Positions 1 to 9,455 of a stretch of 64,000 nt of DNA are shown here, one piece after another (within the stretch, counting starts at the first letter, position 1; every line of letters begins with the position of its first letter). The stretch lies in contig DASQZT010000231.1 in assembly GCA_035638575.1 (NCBI GenBank), forward strand, positions 1-64,000. Reading direction: 5' to 3'. This stretch comes from DASQZT01 sp035638575. GTDB lineage: Bacteria > Acidobacteriota > Terriglobia > Bryobacterales > Bryobacteraceae. The notes below the pieces were generated by a model. It saw nothing but the letters and a program-made list of their open reading frames with translations, ran no database searches and was not told where the DNA came from. A program made the position numbers and the translations under genes.

Positions 1-529
1 CGGCCCCGCCCGCCAGGATGGGAAACATCTTCTGCCGTTCGGCCGCAGTGATGCCCGCCCCGGCCGGACCGCGATGCTCCTCGGCCAGGATGAACCACGG
101 CTCATAATGCGCGATCAATCGCGGCTTCACCCGGGGATGGGTCTCCAGATAATAGTTCAGCCCGGCGGCGAAGGCATCGCACAACGCGCGAAACCGGGGC
201 GTGGCATGCTCGTACTGCTCCTTGGCACGCGGTTCGCTCTCGTAGGCGCGGACCAGGATATCGCCGGCGAGCCCGCGCGGCCCTTCCAGCTCCGCGCTCC
301 GGCCCACCGCACGGATGAGGTCCGTTTCCAGTTGCCAGAAGTTGTCCTCGGCCTGCGCGTACATGAGGCCAAAGACCGCGCCGGCGTCGGTCCTGGCGTA
401 GATGTGCGGCACGCCGTAGGTATCGCGATAGACTGTCACCGTGCGCGCAAGATCGCCGGGCGCGCTGGCGGCCTGGGCGGCCGAAACGGAAAGGATCGCG
501 ACGACCAGGAGGCGGGACATCAGGCCCAT
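1..529 (-). CDS. Penicillin acylase family protein, N-terminal part
   Basis: Partial gene: it starts at 529 (or at the in-frame ATG at 520) and runs off the left edge, leaving about 176 codons. A short hydrophobic leader (SRLLVVAILSVSAAQA) is followed by VTVYRDTYGVPHIYA. This is the hallmark N-terminus of the alpha subunit of penicillin acylases and acyl-homoserine-lactone acylases, which are periplasmic, self-processing Ntn-hydrolases. The catalytic beta-subunit serine lies outside the window, so activity and substrate (beta-lactam, AHL or other amide) cannot be judged. No clear Shine-Dalgarno is seen. Family assignment is good; substrate is unknown. Confidence 0.8.
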   Translation of the reverse strand, partial: MGLMSRLLVVAILSVSAAQAASAPGDLARTVTVYRDTYGVPHIYARTDAGAVFGLMYAQAEDNFWQLETDLIRAVGRSAELEGPRGLAGDILVRAYESEPRAKEQYEHATPRFRALCDAFAAGLNYYLETHPRVKPRLIAHYEPWFILAEEHRGPAGAGITAAERQKMFPILAGGA

Positions 530-673
530 TATAAGGGGCGCAACGACGCATATCCGATGGCGAGGGCCGCACCAAAGGATGCCTTTATTGGAAAAGTGGC
601 CTGACAGTTGCTTCGGGCCGGCCGGTGGGCAGACAGGGGAGAGATGGGAAACCCGTGGGATTCGTTGATTTCA

Positions 674-749
<76 letters not shown>

Positions 750-893
750 GTGACAATCGAATCAACTACCGAGACGGCACCGGACTCACCGTCCCGGAGT
801 GGTGTGCCGCAGCGGAAACCGCCGGGTAGTTTCAGTTTATCGCGCACGGCGCCGTGCGCGCGCACGGGTTTCGGCAGATGACCGAAGGGCCGG

Positions 894-1670
894 CTACAGG
901 TTCTTCAACCGGAAGTTGCGATACTCGATCCTCATCGGCCCACCCACGTGCACCTGCACGCCGATCAAGCCATCAAAGGCGCGGCCGGATGCGTCGTCAT
1001 CGATTACCATGCTCATCAGATGCCCGTTCAACATGTGGACCAGCATGTTGCCGCGGGCGATCAGGTGAATGGCATTCCAGTCGGTGGTGATGAACGCCGC
1101 CAGGTCCTTGGCGTCCCCGAGCGTCGAGAGAATGATGGGCTTGCGGCCGCCGACCACGTGGGTCACCTGGCCGCGCAGGGTCAGGAACAGGCGCCCTTTC
1201 TCCTCGTAGTTCTGCCCGGTGTAGCGGTTCTGGCCGTCGATGTCGAACTGGTAGCCGCGCATGGCGAACTTGTTGGAAGGCGTCACAGCATCCGGCACCA
1301 CCACGCTGCGATAGTTGATCCCGCTGTTTCCGCCGGAGGTAATCCGGTAATCGGCCTTCAACTCGAAGTCTTTGGGGGCGCCGCCCCGCCAGATGATGAA
1401 GGTGTTGCTCTTGATCAGCATATCCGGCGTAATCTCTCCCACCAGCGTGCCATTCTCGACGCGCCAGTACTTGGGGTCGCCCTCCCACCCGTTGAGCGTC
1501 TTGCCGTCGAAAATGAGCTGGAAGCCGGCTTCGTCGCCGGTGGCCGGTTCAGGCCGGTCGCTCTGCTTCGGAACGTAGGGCTCCGCGGGGGTCTGCTGCG
1601 CCGCCAGCGGGATGCTGGATAAGGCTCCGAGGATGGAAGCGAGAAAGGGTCTGCGTCCGGTCGTATCCAT
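894..1670 (-). CDS. DUF1080 (3-keto-disaccharide hydrolase-like) exported protein
   Basis: 258 aa. The N-terminus (RRPFLASILGALSSIPLAAQ) is an export signal. The body begins with GFQLIFDGKTLNGWEG and contains GGNSGINYRS and ends with IEYRNFRLKNL, the typical DUF1080 layout of a concanavalin-like jelly roll. Some members of this family hydrolyse 3-keto-glycosides; many are uncharacterised. A clear ribosome-binding site (AAGGGAG) precedes the ATG. The gene stands alone between the tRNA and an AT-rich 248-nt spacer (1671-1918), so context adds little. Substrate is inferred only at the level of a glycan or keto-sugar. Confidence 0.85.
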   Translation of the reverse strand: MDTTGRRPFLASILGALSSIPLAAQQTPAEPYVPKQSDRPEPATGDEAGFQLIFDGKTLNGWEGDPKYWRVENGTLVGEITPDMLIKSNTFIIWRGGAPKDFELKADYRITSGGNSGINYRSVVVPDAVTPSNKFAMRGYQFDIDGQNRYTGQNYEEKGRLFLTLRGQVTHVVGGRKPIILSTLGDAKDLAAFITTDWNAIHLIARGNMLVHMLNGHLMSMVIDDDASGRAFDGLIGVQVHVGGPMRIEYRNFRLKNL

Positions 1671-1918
1671 GATTCTCCCTTCTTACCACATCTCGCCGGC
1701 CTTCGCCTTCCTGGTTTCGTGCAGCGCCACACGCGATCCTCATCGACCCTGCCGTCAGCCGCCGGATCTCCGGATATGATTGAAAATAAACGATATATTA
1801 GCATGGTACCAAGGGTACTAGACAGAACGATTACATGGCAATCACATAAGCCGTGCAAAATTAGGTGGATGAAGATTGGAATTTATCGGTTAAAGTATCC
1901 ATAGATATATAGATCAAG

Positions 1919-2344
1919 ATGGACAAAACCTCCAGTTTCGGTCGCTCCATCGCGACACAGCCCGCTCTGAGTTTGGCGCGGGTGCTCCTGGTGCATTGTC
2001 AACTTGCACCGCGGCTCGCTCTACAGACGGTTTTGCAGGCAGGAGGCTATTCAGTGGACGTTGCCGCCACCGAGGCGGAAGGAATCTCAAAGCTGGATGA
2101 AGGGCGGTACGAACTGGTTCTGAGCGACTCGGAACTGGGCCGCAACCTGTTGGCCTATGCGCGGGTCAAGGACTACCGGCCGGCAACCGCGGTGGTTACA
2201 TCCGGGGAACCGTGGTCCCGGAGCCAGCGGAAACTCGAGATCTCCGTTTGCGCCGAGAATCTGCCTAACCTGTTGGAAAATGTGGCGGAACTGATCGGTC
2301 TCCGGGCCAGCCGCCGCTACCGGCCTTTAAGGCACGCGGTGTAG
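1919..2344 (+). CDS. Degenerate response-regulator receiver domain protein
   Basis: 141 aa. The CheY-like pattern is visible: ARVLLVHCQ as strand 1, a helix with LALQTVLQAGGYSVDVA, ELVLSDSELG with the candidate phospho-acceptor D70, and AVVTSGEP. The acidic pair that normally coordinates Mg2+ after strand 1 (DD) is replaced by HC. The conserved Lys-Pro near the end is not visible. It may therefore be a pseudo-receiver that signals without phosphorylation. No output domain is attached and no kinase is adjacent. Upstream DNA is unusually AT-rich for this genome, which could reflect a promoter region. Confidence 0.6.
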   Translation: MDKTSSFGRSIATQPALSLARVLLVHCQLAPRLALQTVLQAGGYSVDVAATEAEGISKLDEGRYELVLSDSELGRNLLAYARVKDYRPATAVVTSGEPWSRSQRKLEISVCAENLPNLLENVAELIGLRASRRYRPLRHAV

Positions 2345-2431
2345 GCGGCGCCTAAGGGCTCCCGGCATCAGCGTGCCCCACACCTACAAGAGATGAGTCT
2401 TCGCCACGGGGGAAATGGCGCGCGGGAGCGC

Positions 2432-3496
2432 CTACTTGCCGTGGCCGCCACCGCCGCCGGCGGCAGAGCCATGGCCGGCCGATCCGGAAGACGCCGCCGA
2501 AGCCGCGCTGGATCCGGAACTGGCGGACGCAGCGGGCGCGGACGAAGAAAATGACGGCGACGACGCAGCGTTAACCGTGCCAGAGTATCCGCCCGAGGTG
2601 GCGCCCATGGTCGGATAGGATGCGTTGGACCGGCCACCACCGCCGAGGTTGTTATTGTTGTTGTAATAGGCCCCCGGGTTATAGTACATGCGGCCCACAG
2701 TGTACGGACTCCAGTAGCAGTATCCGTAATACGGATCGCAGAACCGGCCGCTGCCCGGAATGAACGTGTACAGGCCGAAATAGGGGTTCCATCCCCACAC
2801 GCCGTAGCCACCACCGTAGCCACCGTAGCCGCCCGACCCGGAGGAGAGGTAGCTCATGCTGTGCGCGGCCGAGACGTTGGCCATGGCCATCAATTCATCG
2901 CGCCGGCGGGCCCAGTTGTCCAGGCTGTCGGTCTCCGTCTTGTCGAACTTCTCGACCGAAGCCGTCGCGCCGTCCAAACCGAGCATCTTGCCGGCCGCCA
3001 CTTCCTGATGCCGGTCGCCGATCTGCACATCCACGACCCCGGCGAACACTTTGATGCGCGCGGGCTCGGCGTCGAACCGGAAATGCCCCGCCTTGGAAAG
3101 GACCACCGTTCCGTCCTTGCAGACGATGGTCACGTTGGTATCCTTGGCGATCTCCACGGCGCTGACCACCAGCGAGCCGGTCAGCAATTCGAGACGGGTA
3201 TCGATGAGCCGCTTGGTGAGCATGCGGAAGGAGCTGTTTTCCCCCACATGCATGACGACGCCGGGCGTGAGCAGGACCTCGGCGCGGCCCTCTTCAGTGG
3301 TGCGGAGCACAGCGTTCTCTTTGATGTCGGGGAATTTCGTGAGCGACGGCTCGACCAGCTCGTTGCCCAAATAGACCTTTCCATCAACCCACGAGATGGT
3401 GCCGGATTTCGCGGAAATTACGGGTTGCGCTCCCGCGGGCAGAGCAACCAGCGCCAGGATGGCCACAGCCAATCCGAGAATCAACACCCTCTTCAT
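2432..3496 (-). CDS. FecR-like exported protein with Gly/Ser/Tyr-rich tail
   Basis: 354 aa from the ATG at 3496, chosen because GGAGGT lies 4 nt upstream and a Sec signal (MKRVLILGLAVAILALVALPAGA) follows. An in-frame start 15 codons earlier lacks these. Residues about 25-200 resemble FecR-type domains, with alternating beta strands such as GRAEVLLTPGVVMHVG and GHFRFDAEPARIKVFAG. After a short helical stretch the C-terminal third is low complexity: Gly/Tyr repeats, an Asn run (YYNNNNN), Ser/Ala repeats and a Gly-His-Gly-Lys end. This suggests a periplasmic or surface protein with a disordered tail. There is no sigma or anti-sigma partner nearby, so a FecR regulatory role is not supported. Confidence 0.75.
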   Translation of the reverse strand: MKRVLILGLAVAILALVALPAGAQPVISAKSGTISWVDGKVYLGNELVEPSLTKFPDIKENAVLRTTEEGRAEVLLTPGVVMHVGENSSFRMLTKRLIDTRLELLTGSLVVSAVEIAKDTNVTIVCKDGTVVLSKAGHFRFDAEPARIKVFAGVVDVQIGDRHQEVAAGKMLGLDGATASVEKFDKTETDSLDNWARRRDELMAMANVSAAHSMSYLSSGSGGYGGYGGGYGVWGWNPYFGLYTFIPGSGRFCDPYYGYCYWSPYTVGRMYYNPGAYYNNNNNLGGGGRSNASYPTMGATSGGYSGTVNAASSPSFSSSAPAASASSGSSAASAASSGSAGHGSAAGGGGGHGK

Positions 3497-3549
3497 ACGC
3501 ACCTCCAACTCCAGCTTGAGCAGTTCCGACGGAGCTGTCAACGGTCTCT

Positions 3550-3555
3550 ATTATA
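3550..3555 (-). promoter_or_regulatory. Candidate -10 box for the FecR-like gene
   Basis: A perfect TATAAT on the minus strand sits 54 nt upstream of the ATG at 3496. No convincing -35 hexamer lies 16-18 nt further upstream, so this is a half-supported promoter. Confidence 0.4.
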
Positions 3556-3670
3556 CTCTTTCGGGCCATGTAGTAGTTGTGAACAGTAGGGTCGCCTGCC
3601 GCCACCAGCCGTGGTGGAGTATCTTAACGGAATGGGCTTGGTGGGCGTCAGCCCCGCGGGTAGTGCGGCG

Positions 3671-4273
3671 CTACCGCGCGCCGAACCGGAATACCGGGCC
3701 GACGCTGAACCGGAAATTGCTCTGCCTCGCTTTGGCGAAGCCGGTGACGTAAAGACCCGGCTCGACGCGGATGCCGATCGCCTTGGTAACCGAGTAATCC
3801 ACGGGCACCGACATCAGCATGGCGAACTTGGTCGCGTCGAGAGGGTTGTACCCGGCCAAGGACAGCGTCTGGGCGGCGACCGGGGTTATCGAAGAGTCCA
3901 GGCGCGCCTGTCCGAATACTCCGCCCAGCAGGAACTTGAAATTGGACTGCACCTTCTGCTTGTCGATGAAACGGAACTGCGGTCCCACCAGGTAGCTGTA
4001 CTCCTTGAAGTTCAGGGCATTGCCCCCGCTGGGGCCGTTGATGGAGCCGAACGCGGCGGAAATCTCGAATCCGACTCCGAACCAACGGCCAGGATAGCCG
4101 CCGGCTCCCACCATCCATCCGTTCATGCCCTGCTTGGCGAGAGCCACCACCGGATTGGCTTTCACGTACGTATAACCGCCGGCAATTTCGGCGATGTTGT
4201 TTTGCGCCGGAAGGCTGGCTGCGGCGAATACCAGACCGGCGAGAGCAGTAAGAATTCGATTGCGGCTGACCAT
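3671..4273 (-). CDS. Small outer-membrane beta-barrel protein
   Basis: 200 aa from the ATG at 4273, which is preceded by AAAGGAG. It has a Sec signal (RILTALAGLVFAAASLPAQ). The remainder alternates short polar/aromatic strands with Gly-rich turns (EIAGGYTYVK, SYLVGPQFRFID, NFKFLLGGVFG, NFRFSVGPVFRFGAR). The final strand ends close to an aromatic residue, as expected for an eight-stranded OmpA/OprF-like barrel. No OmpA peptidoglycan-binding domain follows. It lies 67 nt beyond the stop codon of TonB receptor 1 on the same strand and may be cotranscribed with it. Specific role unknown. Confidence 0.7.
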   Translation of the reverse strand: MVSRNRILTALAGLVFAAASLPAQNNIAEIAGGYTYVKANPVVALAKQGMNGWMVGAGGYPGRWFGVGFEISAAFGSINGPSGGNALNFKEYSYLVGPQFRFIDKQKVQSNFKFLLGGVFGQARLDSSITPVAAQTLSLAGYNPLDATKFAMLMSVPVDYSVTKAIGIRVEPGLYVTGFAKARQSNFRFSVGPVFRFGAR

Positions 4274-4340
4274 CGGAGTCTCCTTTCTGTTCCGCGCGCT
4301 CGAGGCCGGCCCCCCCGCGGGAAACCGGCCTCGCTGCACA

Positions 4341-7300
4341 TCAGAAGTTCAGTTTCAACACCAATTCCACCAGCCTCGGGAAGTTCTGCTGGGCGTTGGG
4401 AATGATGCCGAACGTGGCGCTGGTGAAGCTGGTGCTCGACGGGGCGGGACGGATGGGCGTATTGCTGATGTTGAACGCTTCGGCGCGGAACTGCAGATTG
4501 TAGCGTTCCGTGATTTTGGTGTACTTCTCGATGGCCACGTTGTACTGCGCCGCCGCCGGGTTATTGATGTTGGAGTAGCGCGGCGGCAGGCCGGAGTTGA
4601 TCACGTTGGGCGCGAAGTTGGCGTAGCACTTGGGGTTGTTGTTGAACCAGTGGTTCCAGTTCTGCGGGACCACCTGCCCGGTCGACGGGTCGGTGTAGTG
4701 CGTGTAGTCGCCGCAGAAGTTGATGCCACCCGGCAGCCCCACCGGCCATCCGGAAATATAAGTGGCGGTCCACGGAATGGTCCAGCCCGTGAGGATCTTG
4801 TCGGCCGTGCCGTGCACCGAGTTGAAGAAGTAACGGCCCTTGCCGACGGGCAGGTCCCATACGCCGCTAAACGCGAATTCCTGCGTCTTCTGGTTGGAAT
4901 CCAGCGCGTACACCAGGTTGTCGGTGTTGTTCTGGTTCGGATGGGTGACCAGCTTGCCCGTGCTTCCATCGGGCGACAGTACGAGCGACGCGCCCGTATC
5001 GAAGGACCAGCTCTGCCCGATGCAGCACGTCCGCGAGTACTGCTTTCCGAACGTCCACGACACCACCCACGTCAGCACGCCCGCGGCGCTGGTGCGGTCC
5101 GCCAGGGCGCGCTTCTCGTAGCGGACCTGGAGCGCGTCGGAGCGGAAATTGCGGTCCGCTACGTCGGCCTGGGTATAGCCGCCCCACATGGAGTAGTAGT
5201 TCATCAGGGACGAAGCGCTCTGCGTGGCCGACGATCCGAGACTCGTGTTGGAGGGCAGGATGCCCTGGAACGGGTTGGTAAGCTGCCGGCTGAAGAAGGT
5301 CGGATCCTGGATCGCGAGGTTCTGGGCGGCGTACCCCGCGGCGTTCTGCAAGTGGCCCAAATCCTGGCTGTCGCGGTCGTACAGGGCATAGTTGCCTGCG
5401 AAGGAAACGTCCAGCAGCATGTTCCTGGGCAGGGCGCGCTGCACGCCGAACGAATACTGGTAGGTGCGCGGCGTTTTCCAGTGCAGCGGGTTGGAGGTGC
5501 TGCCCAGGCCGAGGTTGGACAGCAGCCCGTTGGCGCTGCCGGGCGCTGAGATCAGGCCGTTGGGGAATGGGTTGACGATGGAGTAAGGCCCCACCGGCGC
5601 TCCGTTGGCGCAGTTGTTGTTGTCGCAAGCCGACGGAATCAGTGCGCTGGCCACATTTGCGAGGTAGCCGGTGCTGGCGCTGAATCCCGTCTGGTTGTTG
5701 CCGGTGGCCGTGTCGGACTGGTAGAACACGCCGATGCCGCCGCGCAGCACGGTCTTGGTGCTGGCGCTGTAGGCGAACCCGAATCGCGGCGCGCCGGTGG
5801 TGTAGTCGGTGTAGTGCTGGCGCCGCGGATACCCGTCCACGCCGGCGAACCGCCACACGCCGTAGAATGCCGGCGGCGGCGCTGGGTACGGATAGGCCGG
5901 ATTGGTGGCGTCGTACGCGGCCTTGAGTTGATTCCATTTCGCCTCGATCTGATCGCTCAGCGGGTTCTTGGTGCTGATGTCGAATTGCGAGGTCATGCGG
6001 TTGTAGCGTTCCAGGTAGCCGAGCTGGAGTTCATACCGCAGGCCGATGTTAATCGTCAGCCGGGGGGTGAGCCTCCAATCGTCCTGAGCATACACCGCGT
6101 AGTAGGGGCGGCTGCCGTAGCTGGTGGCGTTGTTGTCGATGTTGCCGCTGGTGGGAATGCCGAGCAGCAGCGACGCCACTCCCATGTATTGGTCCACGCC
6201 GCCGTTGGTGGTGGAGGCGTGGCCGGTGGCCTGCTGGGTCAAGCCGCTGCCGAACGTCAAACTGCCGTAGGCGTTGCCCAGGCTCACGTTGCCGCGCGAC
6301 TCGTATCCGTACTCGAAGCCGAAGCGCAGCGCGTGGGCTCCCTTCGTCTTCGTCACGCTCGGCATGAACGCCCAGCGGTTATACGGCGACCAACTGATGC
6401 TGCCCGACCCGAACAGCGCGCCCGTGAAGCCGCCGATATTGATGTTCGGAATCACCGCATCCGAGACGGTCGGCGCCTGAATCATTCCCGTCATCCCGAT
6501 CGATGCCGGCGAAATCGCCCGCGCCTCGGCCGTGTAGCCCGGCGTCAACTGCACGAATCGCATGAAGCTGAGCTTGACGTCCAGCACGGCGGTGGGCGAG
6601 AGCATGTGGGTCTCGTCCAGGTTCAAACCCGTGAACGTCCGGTTGTTGTCGCTGTTGCCCGTCGCCAGCGGCGGCGCATACGTCGTCGAGGACCGGTACT
6701 CGAACCCGTGGAACTGGCTGAACAGCGCGTAGAACTTGTCTTTCTCCCCGAAGTTGTGGTCCCACCGCGCCATCTCCTGGTTGTACCAGTAGCGGCCGTG
6801 ATTCGCCGCGTTCAGGTAGTCGTTCGCAATGCCCCCTGTCCCCTGCCCCGGCGAGTTCGGCGCCGGCAGATAGGAGAGGATCTTCGTCCCTACCGGGCTG
6901 ATCCGGCTCTGCGGAATCACGTTCCCCGGGAATGGATTGCGCCAGTACGCGCTCCCGTTGCTCCCCGTGCACGGTTCCACCGCGCTGGTGGGATCGCACG
7001 CATGCGTCGTCAGCGGGTCGAATACGGTCATCCCGAACTGCGACCAGTGCTGGCCGTCGCGCATGGCCAACGGAACGTCCGTGATGCCGCCGCCCGGGAA
7101 CGGGATGGATTCCTGCCAGCCTTCATAGCTGGTGAACAGGAAATCCTTGTCCTTGCGCAGCGGCCCGCCGAACACGCCGCCGAACTGGTTCTGCTGGTGG
7201 TTCCCCTTGGGCGCACCGGCCACATTGTTGCCGAAATTGTTGGCGTCCATAACGGCGTTGCGGAAGTAGTCGTAGACGTCGCCGTGCCAGTTGTTGGAGC

Positions 7301-8048
7301 CGCCTCGGATGACGGTGTTCACCACGCCGCCCGCCTCGTGGCCGTAGGAGGCGTCGTACACCGTGGTCATCGCCTTGAATTCCTGGATGGCGTCGATGCT
7401 CGGCGCGAACTCCCACGTGCTGCCCTCGTTGCTGATCGGCGTCCCGTTCAGCATGAATACGTTGTTGCCGTTGCCCGCCCGCGCCCCGTTGAACTTGTAG
7501 CTGTTGTTCACGTCCCACGCGCGCGTGCCCGAAAAGCCGCTGGCGCCGAACTGCTCCTGGGTGAAGATCACTCCCGGCGTCAGCATCAGCAGCATGTAGC
7601 TCTGCCGGCCGTTCAGCGGGTACTCCTGAGTCTTCACCGGGTCGAACACCAGGCCGCGGCTCGCGTCGCCCGTCTCGGTGACTTCCTGCTGGCCCGTTAC
7701 CGTAATTTCGGTGGTTGCCTGTCCCACCGTCAACTGCACCGGAAAGACCAACCGCTGCGCCACTTCCAGCACGATGGACTGCCGCTTCAGCGTCTGGAAC
7801 CCGGCGGCCGCGACTTCGATGTCGTAGAGCCCGGGGCTCAGGTATGGAATGGTGTACACGCCGTCCGTGGTGGTCTTGGTTTCGCTGGTCTGGTTGGTGG
7901 CGGTGTTGGTTGCCCGGATCGTCGCCGTGGGAATTGACGCTCCGCTCGGATCCGTTACAGTTCCGGTCAGCGTTGCGCGGTCCTGCGCATAGAGCCCCAT
8001 GGAGAGCGCTAGCAGCGGAAGCAGCGTGGTCACGCTTCGAATCGACAT
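4341..8048 (-). CDS. TonB-dependent receptor with carboxypeptidase-regulatory domain (Oar-like)
   Basis: 1235 aa. A Sec signal ends at LYAQ. Residues about 22-110 are a CarboxypepD_reg domain (LTGTVTDPSGASIPTATI, YDIEVAAAGFQTLKRQ). Residues about 120-270 form the plug (NGRQSYMLLMLTPGV, GHEAGGVVNTVIRGGSN), followed by a long 22-strand-type barrel that ends in LVELVLKLNF with the expected terminal Phe. This is the expanded acidobacterial receptor type, about 1200 aa, usually linked to uptake of large glycans or oligosaccharides. Substrate cannot be inferred from sequence. GAGGG precedes the ATG. A promoter is visible at 8189-8217, giving a leader of roughly 130 nt. Confidence 0.92.
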   Translation of the reverse strand: MSIRSVTTLLPLLALSMGLYAQDRATLTGTVTDPSGASIPTATIRATNTATNQTSETKTTTDGVYTIPYLSPGLYDIEVAAAGFQTLKRQSIVLEVAQRLVFPVQLTVGQATTEITVTGQQEVTETGDASRGLVFDPVKTQEYPLNGRQSYMLLMLTPGVIFTQEQFGASGFSGTRAWDVNNSYKFNGARAGNGNNVFMLNGTPISNEGSTWEFAPSIDAIQEFKAMTTVYDASYGHEAGGVVNTVIRGGSNNWHGDVYDYFRNAVMDANNFGNNVAGAPKGNHQQNQFGGVFGGPLRKDKDFLFTSYEGWQESIPFPGGGITDVPLAMRDGQHWSQFGMTVFDPLTTHACDPTSAVEPCTGSNGSAYWRNPFPGNVIPQSRISPVGTKILSYLPAPNSPGQGTGGIANDYLNAANHGRYWYNQEMARWDHNFGEKDKFYALFSQFHGFEYRSSTTYAPPLATGNSDNNRTFTGLNLDETHMLSPTAVLDVKLSFMRFVQLTPGYTAEARAISPASIGMTGMIQAPTVSDAVIPNINIGGFTGALFGSGSISWSPYNRWAFMPSVTKTKGAHALRFGFEYGYESRGNVSLGNAYGSLTFGSGLTQQATGHASTTNGGVDQYMGVASLLLGIPTSGNIDNNATSYGSRPYYAVYAQDDWRLTPRLTINIGLRYELQLGYLERYNRMTSQFDISTKNPLSDQIEAKWNQLKAAYDATNPAYPYPAPPPAFYGVWRFAGVDGYPRRQHYTDYTTGAPRFGFAYSASTKTVLRGGIGVFYQSDTATGNNQTGFSASTGYLANVASALIPSACDNNNCANGAPVGPYSIVNPFPNGLISAPGSANGLLSNLGLGSTSNPLHWKTPRTYQYSFGVQRALPRNMLLDVSFAGNYALYDRDSQDLGHLQNAAGYAAQNLAIQDPTFFSRQLTNPFQGILPSNTSLGSSATQSASSLMNYYSMWGGYTQADVADRNFRSDALQVRYEKRALADRTSAAGVLTWVVSWTFGKQYSRTCCIGQSWSFDTGASLVLSPDGSTGKLVTHPNQNNTDNLVYALDSNQKTQEFAFSGVWDLPVGKGRYFFNSVHGTADKILTGWTIPWTATYISGWPVGLPGGINFCGDYTHYTDPSTGQVVPQNWNHWFNNNPKCYANFAPNVINSGLPPRYSNINNPAAAQYNVAIEKYTKITERYNLQFRAEAFNISNTPIRPAPSSTSFTSATFGIIPNAQQNFPRLVELVLKLNF

Positions 8049-8188
8049 GTATTTCCCTCTATCTTTGCATCGGCTCCGCTGACTTGCCGGAACCGGTTAT
8101 CCCCTTGCCCGCCGCACCGGCTGGTGGCGAATGCGGCGCGGTCCCAAACGATAATCTGGTGTGATTCTCAACAATAATCGCAGAGGCA

Positions 8189-8217
8189 ATCATACTCCCA
8201 CCAGCGGGGAAATACAA
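8189..8217 (-). promoter_or_regulatory. Sigma70-type promoter of TonB receptor 1
   Basis: On the minus strand TTGTAT (8217-8212) is followed by a 17-nt spacer and TATGAT (8194-8189; five of six match consensus). The start site would be near 8182, leaving an untranslated leader of about 130 nt before the ATG at 8048. The surrounding 301-nt gap (8049-8349) holds no gene. Confidence 0.6.
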
Positions 8218-8349
8218 GCGCGTTTCCACACGTTAAGTGCTTTGTTTTCACATTGACGAATCCCATTTCCCGGATTTGGCACGAAAGTGAAATCCGTGGC
8301 TTTGTAACCGATCGGCAGGACGAGCCCCCGGCCGTTGCCGCGACCCGTC

Positions 8350-9336
8350 TTAGTTCTTCGGGAACAATTGCTTCAGGAATTCCTTGTCTTCCAGGATGGG
8401 GCGCATGCGTTGGCCGCGCCCCGGTGTTGCGGCGCCCGCCGCGGGGTCGAACTGACGGCGCATGGCGGGGTCCAGATCCAGGGCTTTGCGGAAGTCGGCC
8501 AGGGCGGCGGGCTTGTCGCCCAGACTGTAATCCATGACGCCCAGGCTCATGTAGGACTCCGCCGTTGGCATGTACCGAGTGACTTTGGCGGCGGCGTCCC
8601 GCGCTTCGCGGTCCTTGCCGGCGGTGCGGAGGCGGCCCACCTTTTCCTGGTACAGCAGGCCGAGGTTCAGGTCGAGCAACCGGCGGAGCTCGGGGATGGG
8701 CAGCGGGCTGTCATCGACGTTGATATAGATGTAGCGGTCGTTGTTGATGTTGCGGCCGCCGCCCTTGCTCACCACCAGCATGGAGGCGGACTGTTTGCCG
8801 CGCGAATCGCCGCCGGCATCGTCGCCGGCCTTGAGGGCGGCGAACAGCTTCTCGGCCAGTTCGCCCTGGGTCGCTTCGAACGCGCGGCCCATGGCTTCGG
8901 GCACCTGCGGACCAACCAGGATATTGCCCTGCGCCGACCAGTTTTTGCCCTGCCGGTCGCCGGCCCATGTGGGGGCGTTCGGTCCCGTGTAGGTGGCGAT
9001 GTTGCCCTTGCGGTCGATGATGGCGATCTGGCGTCCGTCGGTGGGCGGAAACTGGTCCTCGGCCAGCAGCTTGTCGAGGACCTGCCTGGCCGTGAGGCCC
9101 TGGCGAAGGAGTTCCAGGCCGCGCGGCCCGTAGCCCACGTTGACGTTGGCCTGGGTGGCGATGCATCCGACACCGGCCTCGGCCCACGGCACCACCGCGC
9201 CCACCGAGAAGTACCGGGAGGCGACGGTCACTCCGCAATCGCCGCTCGCCGCGTCGTATGCCACGATGGAGAACGTGTTGACGTCGGCGGCGCGGAGGGT
9301 GAGCGCCAGCGTCAGCATCCACAGGATTCGTTGCAT
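8350..9336 (-). CDS. DUF1028 (Ntn-hydrolase-like) exported protein with TPR-like C-terminus
   Basis: 328 aa from the ATG at 9336, chosen because a Sec signal (MQRILWMLTLALTLRA) follows directly and the open frame upstream is low-quality sequence. Residues about 18-215 match DUF1028: NTFSIVAYDAASGDCGVTVASRYFSVGAVVPWA, then GVGCIATQANVNVGYG, and an ASMLVV segment. Family members adopt an Ntn-hydrolase-like fold and are often found beside peptide or amino-acid catabolism genes. The last about 100 residues look like a TPR pair (SYMSLGVMDYSLGDKPAALADFRKALDLDP). Enzymatic activity is unproven. Confidence 0.8.
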   Translation of the reverse strand: MQRILWMLTLALTLRAADVNTFSIVAYDAASGDCGVTVASRYFSVGAVVPWAEAGVGCIATQANVNVGYGPRGLELLRQGLTARQVLDKLLAEDQFPPTDGRQIAIIDRKGNIATYTGPNAPTWAGDRQGKNWSAQGNILVGPQVPEAMGRAFEATQGELAEKLFAALKAGDDAGGDSRGKQSASMLVVSKGGGRNINNDRYIYINVDDSPLPIPELRRLLDLNLGLLYQEKVGRLRTAGKDREARDAAAKVTRYMPTAESYMSLGVMDYSLGDKPAALADFRKALDLDPAMRRQFDPAAGAATPGRGQRMRPILEDKEFLKQLFPKN

Positions 9337-9455
9337 ATGTACGAGTGTGCCACAGGAAGAAAGAAGGGAAACGAGACGCGCGCAAGGGAGCACGAAAAAA
9401 GGAGCGTCCCGATGAGCGGAAGCGGCTGAGACGTTTCGACGACGGGGCGGGAACA

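Noticed and set aside
1719..1904. A 61-codon frame in the AT-rich spacer
   Set aside because: No ribosome-binding site, no domain and unusual composition; better read as intergenic or promoter DNA.
5814..7937. A 707-codon open frame antisense to TonB receptor 1
   Set aside because: Composition is Arg/Val/Ala rich with no domain, start signal or motif; it mirrors the codon bias of the receptor on the other strand.
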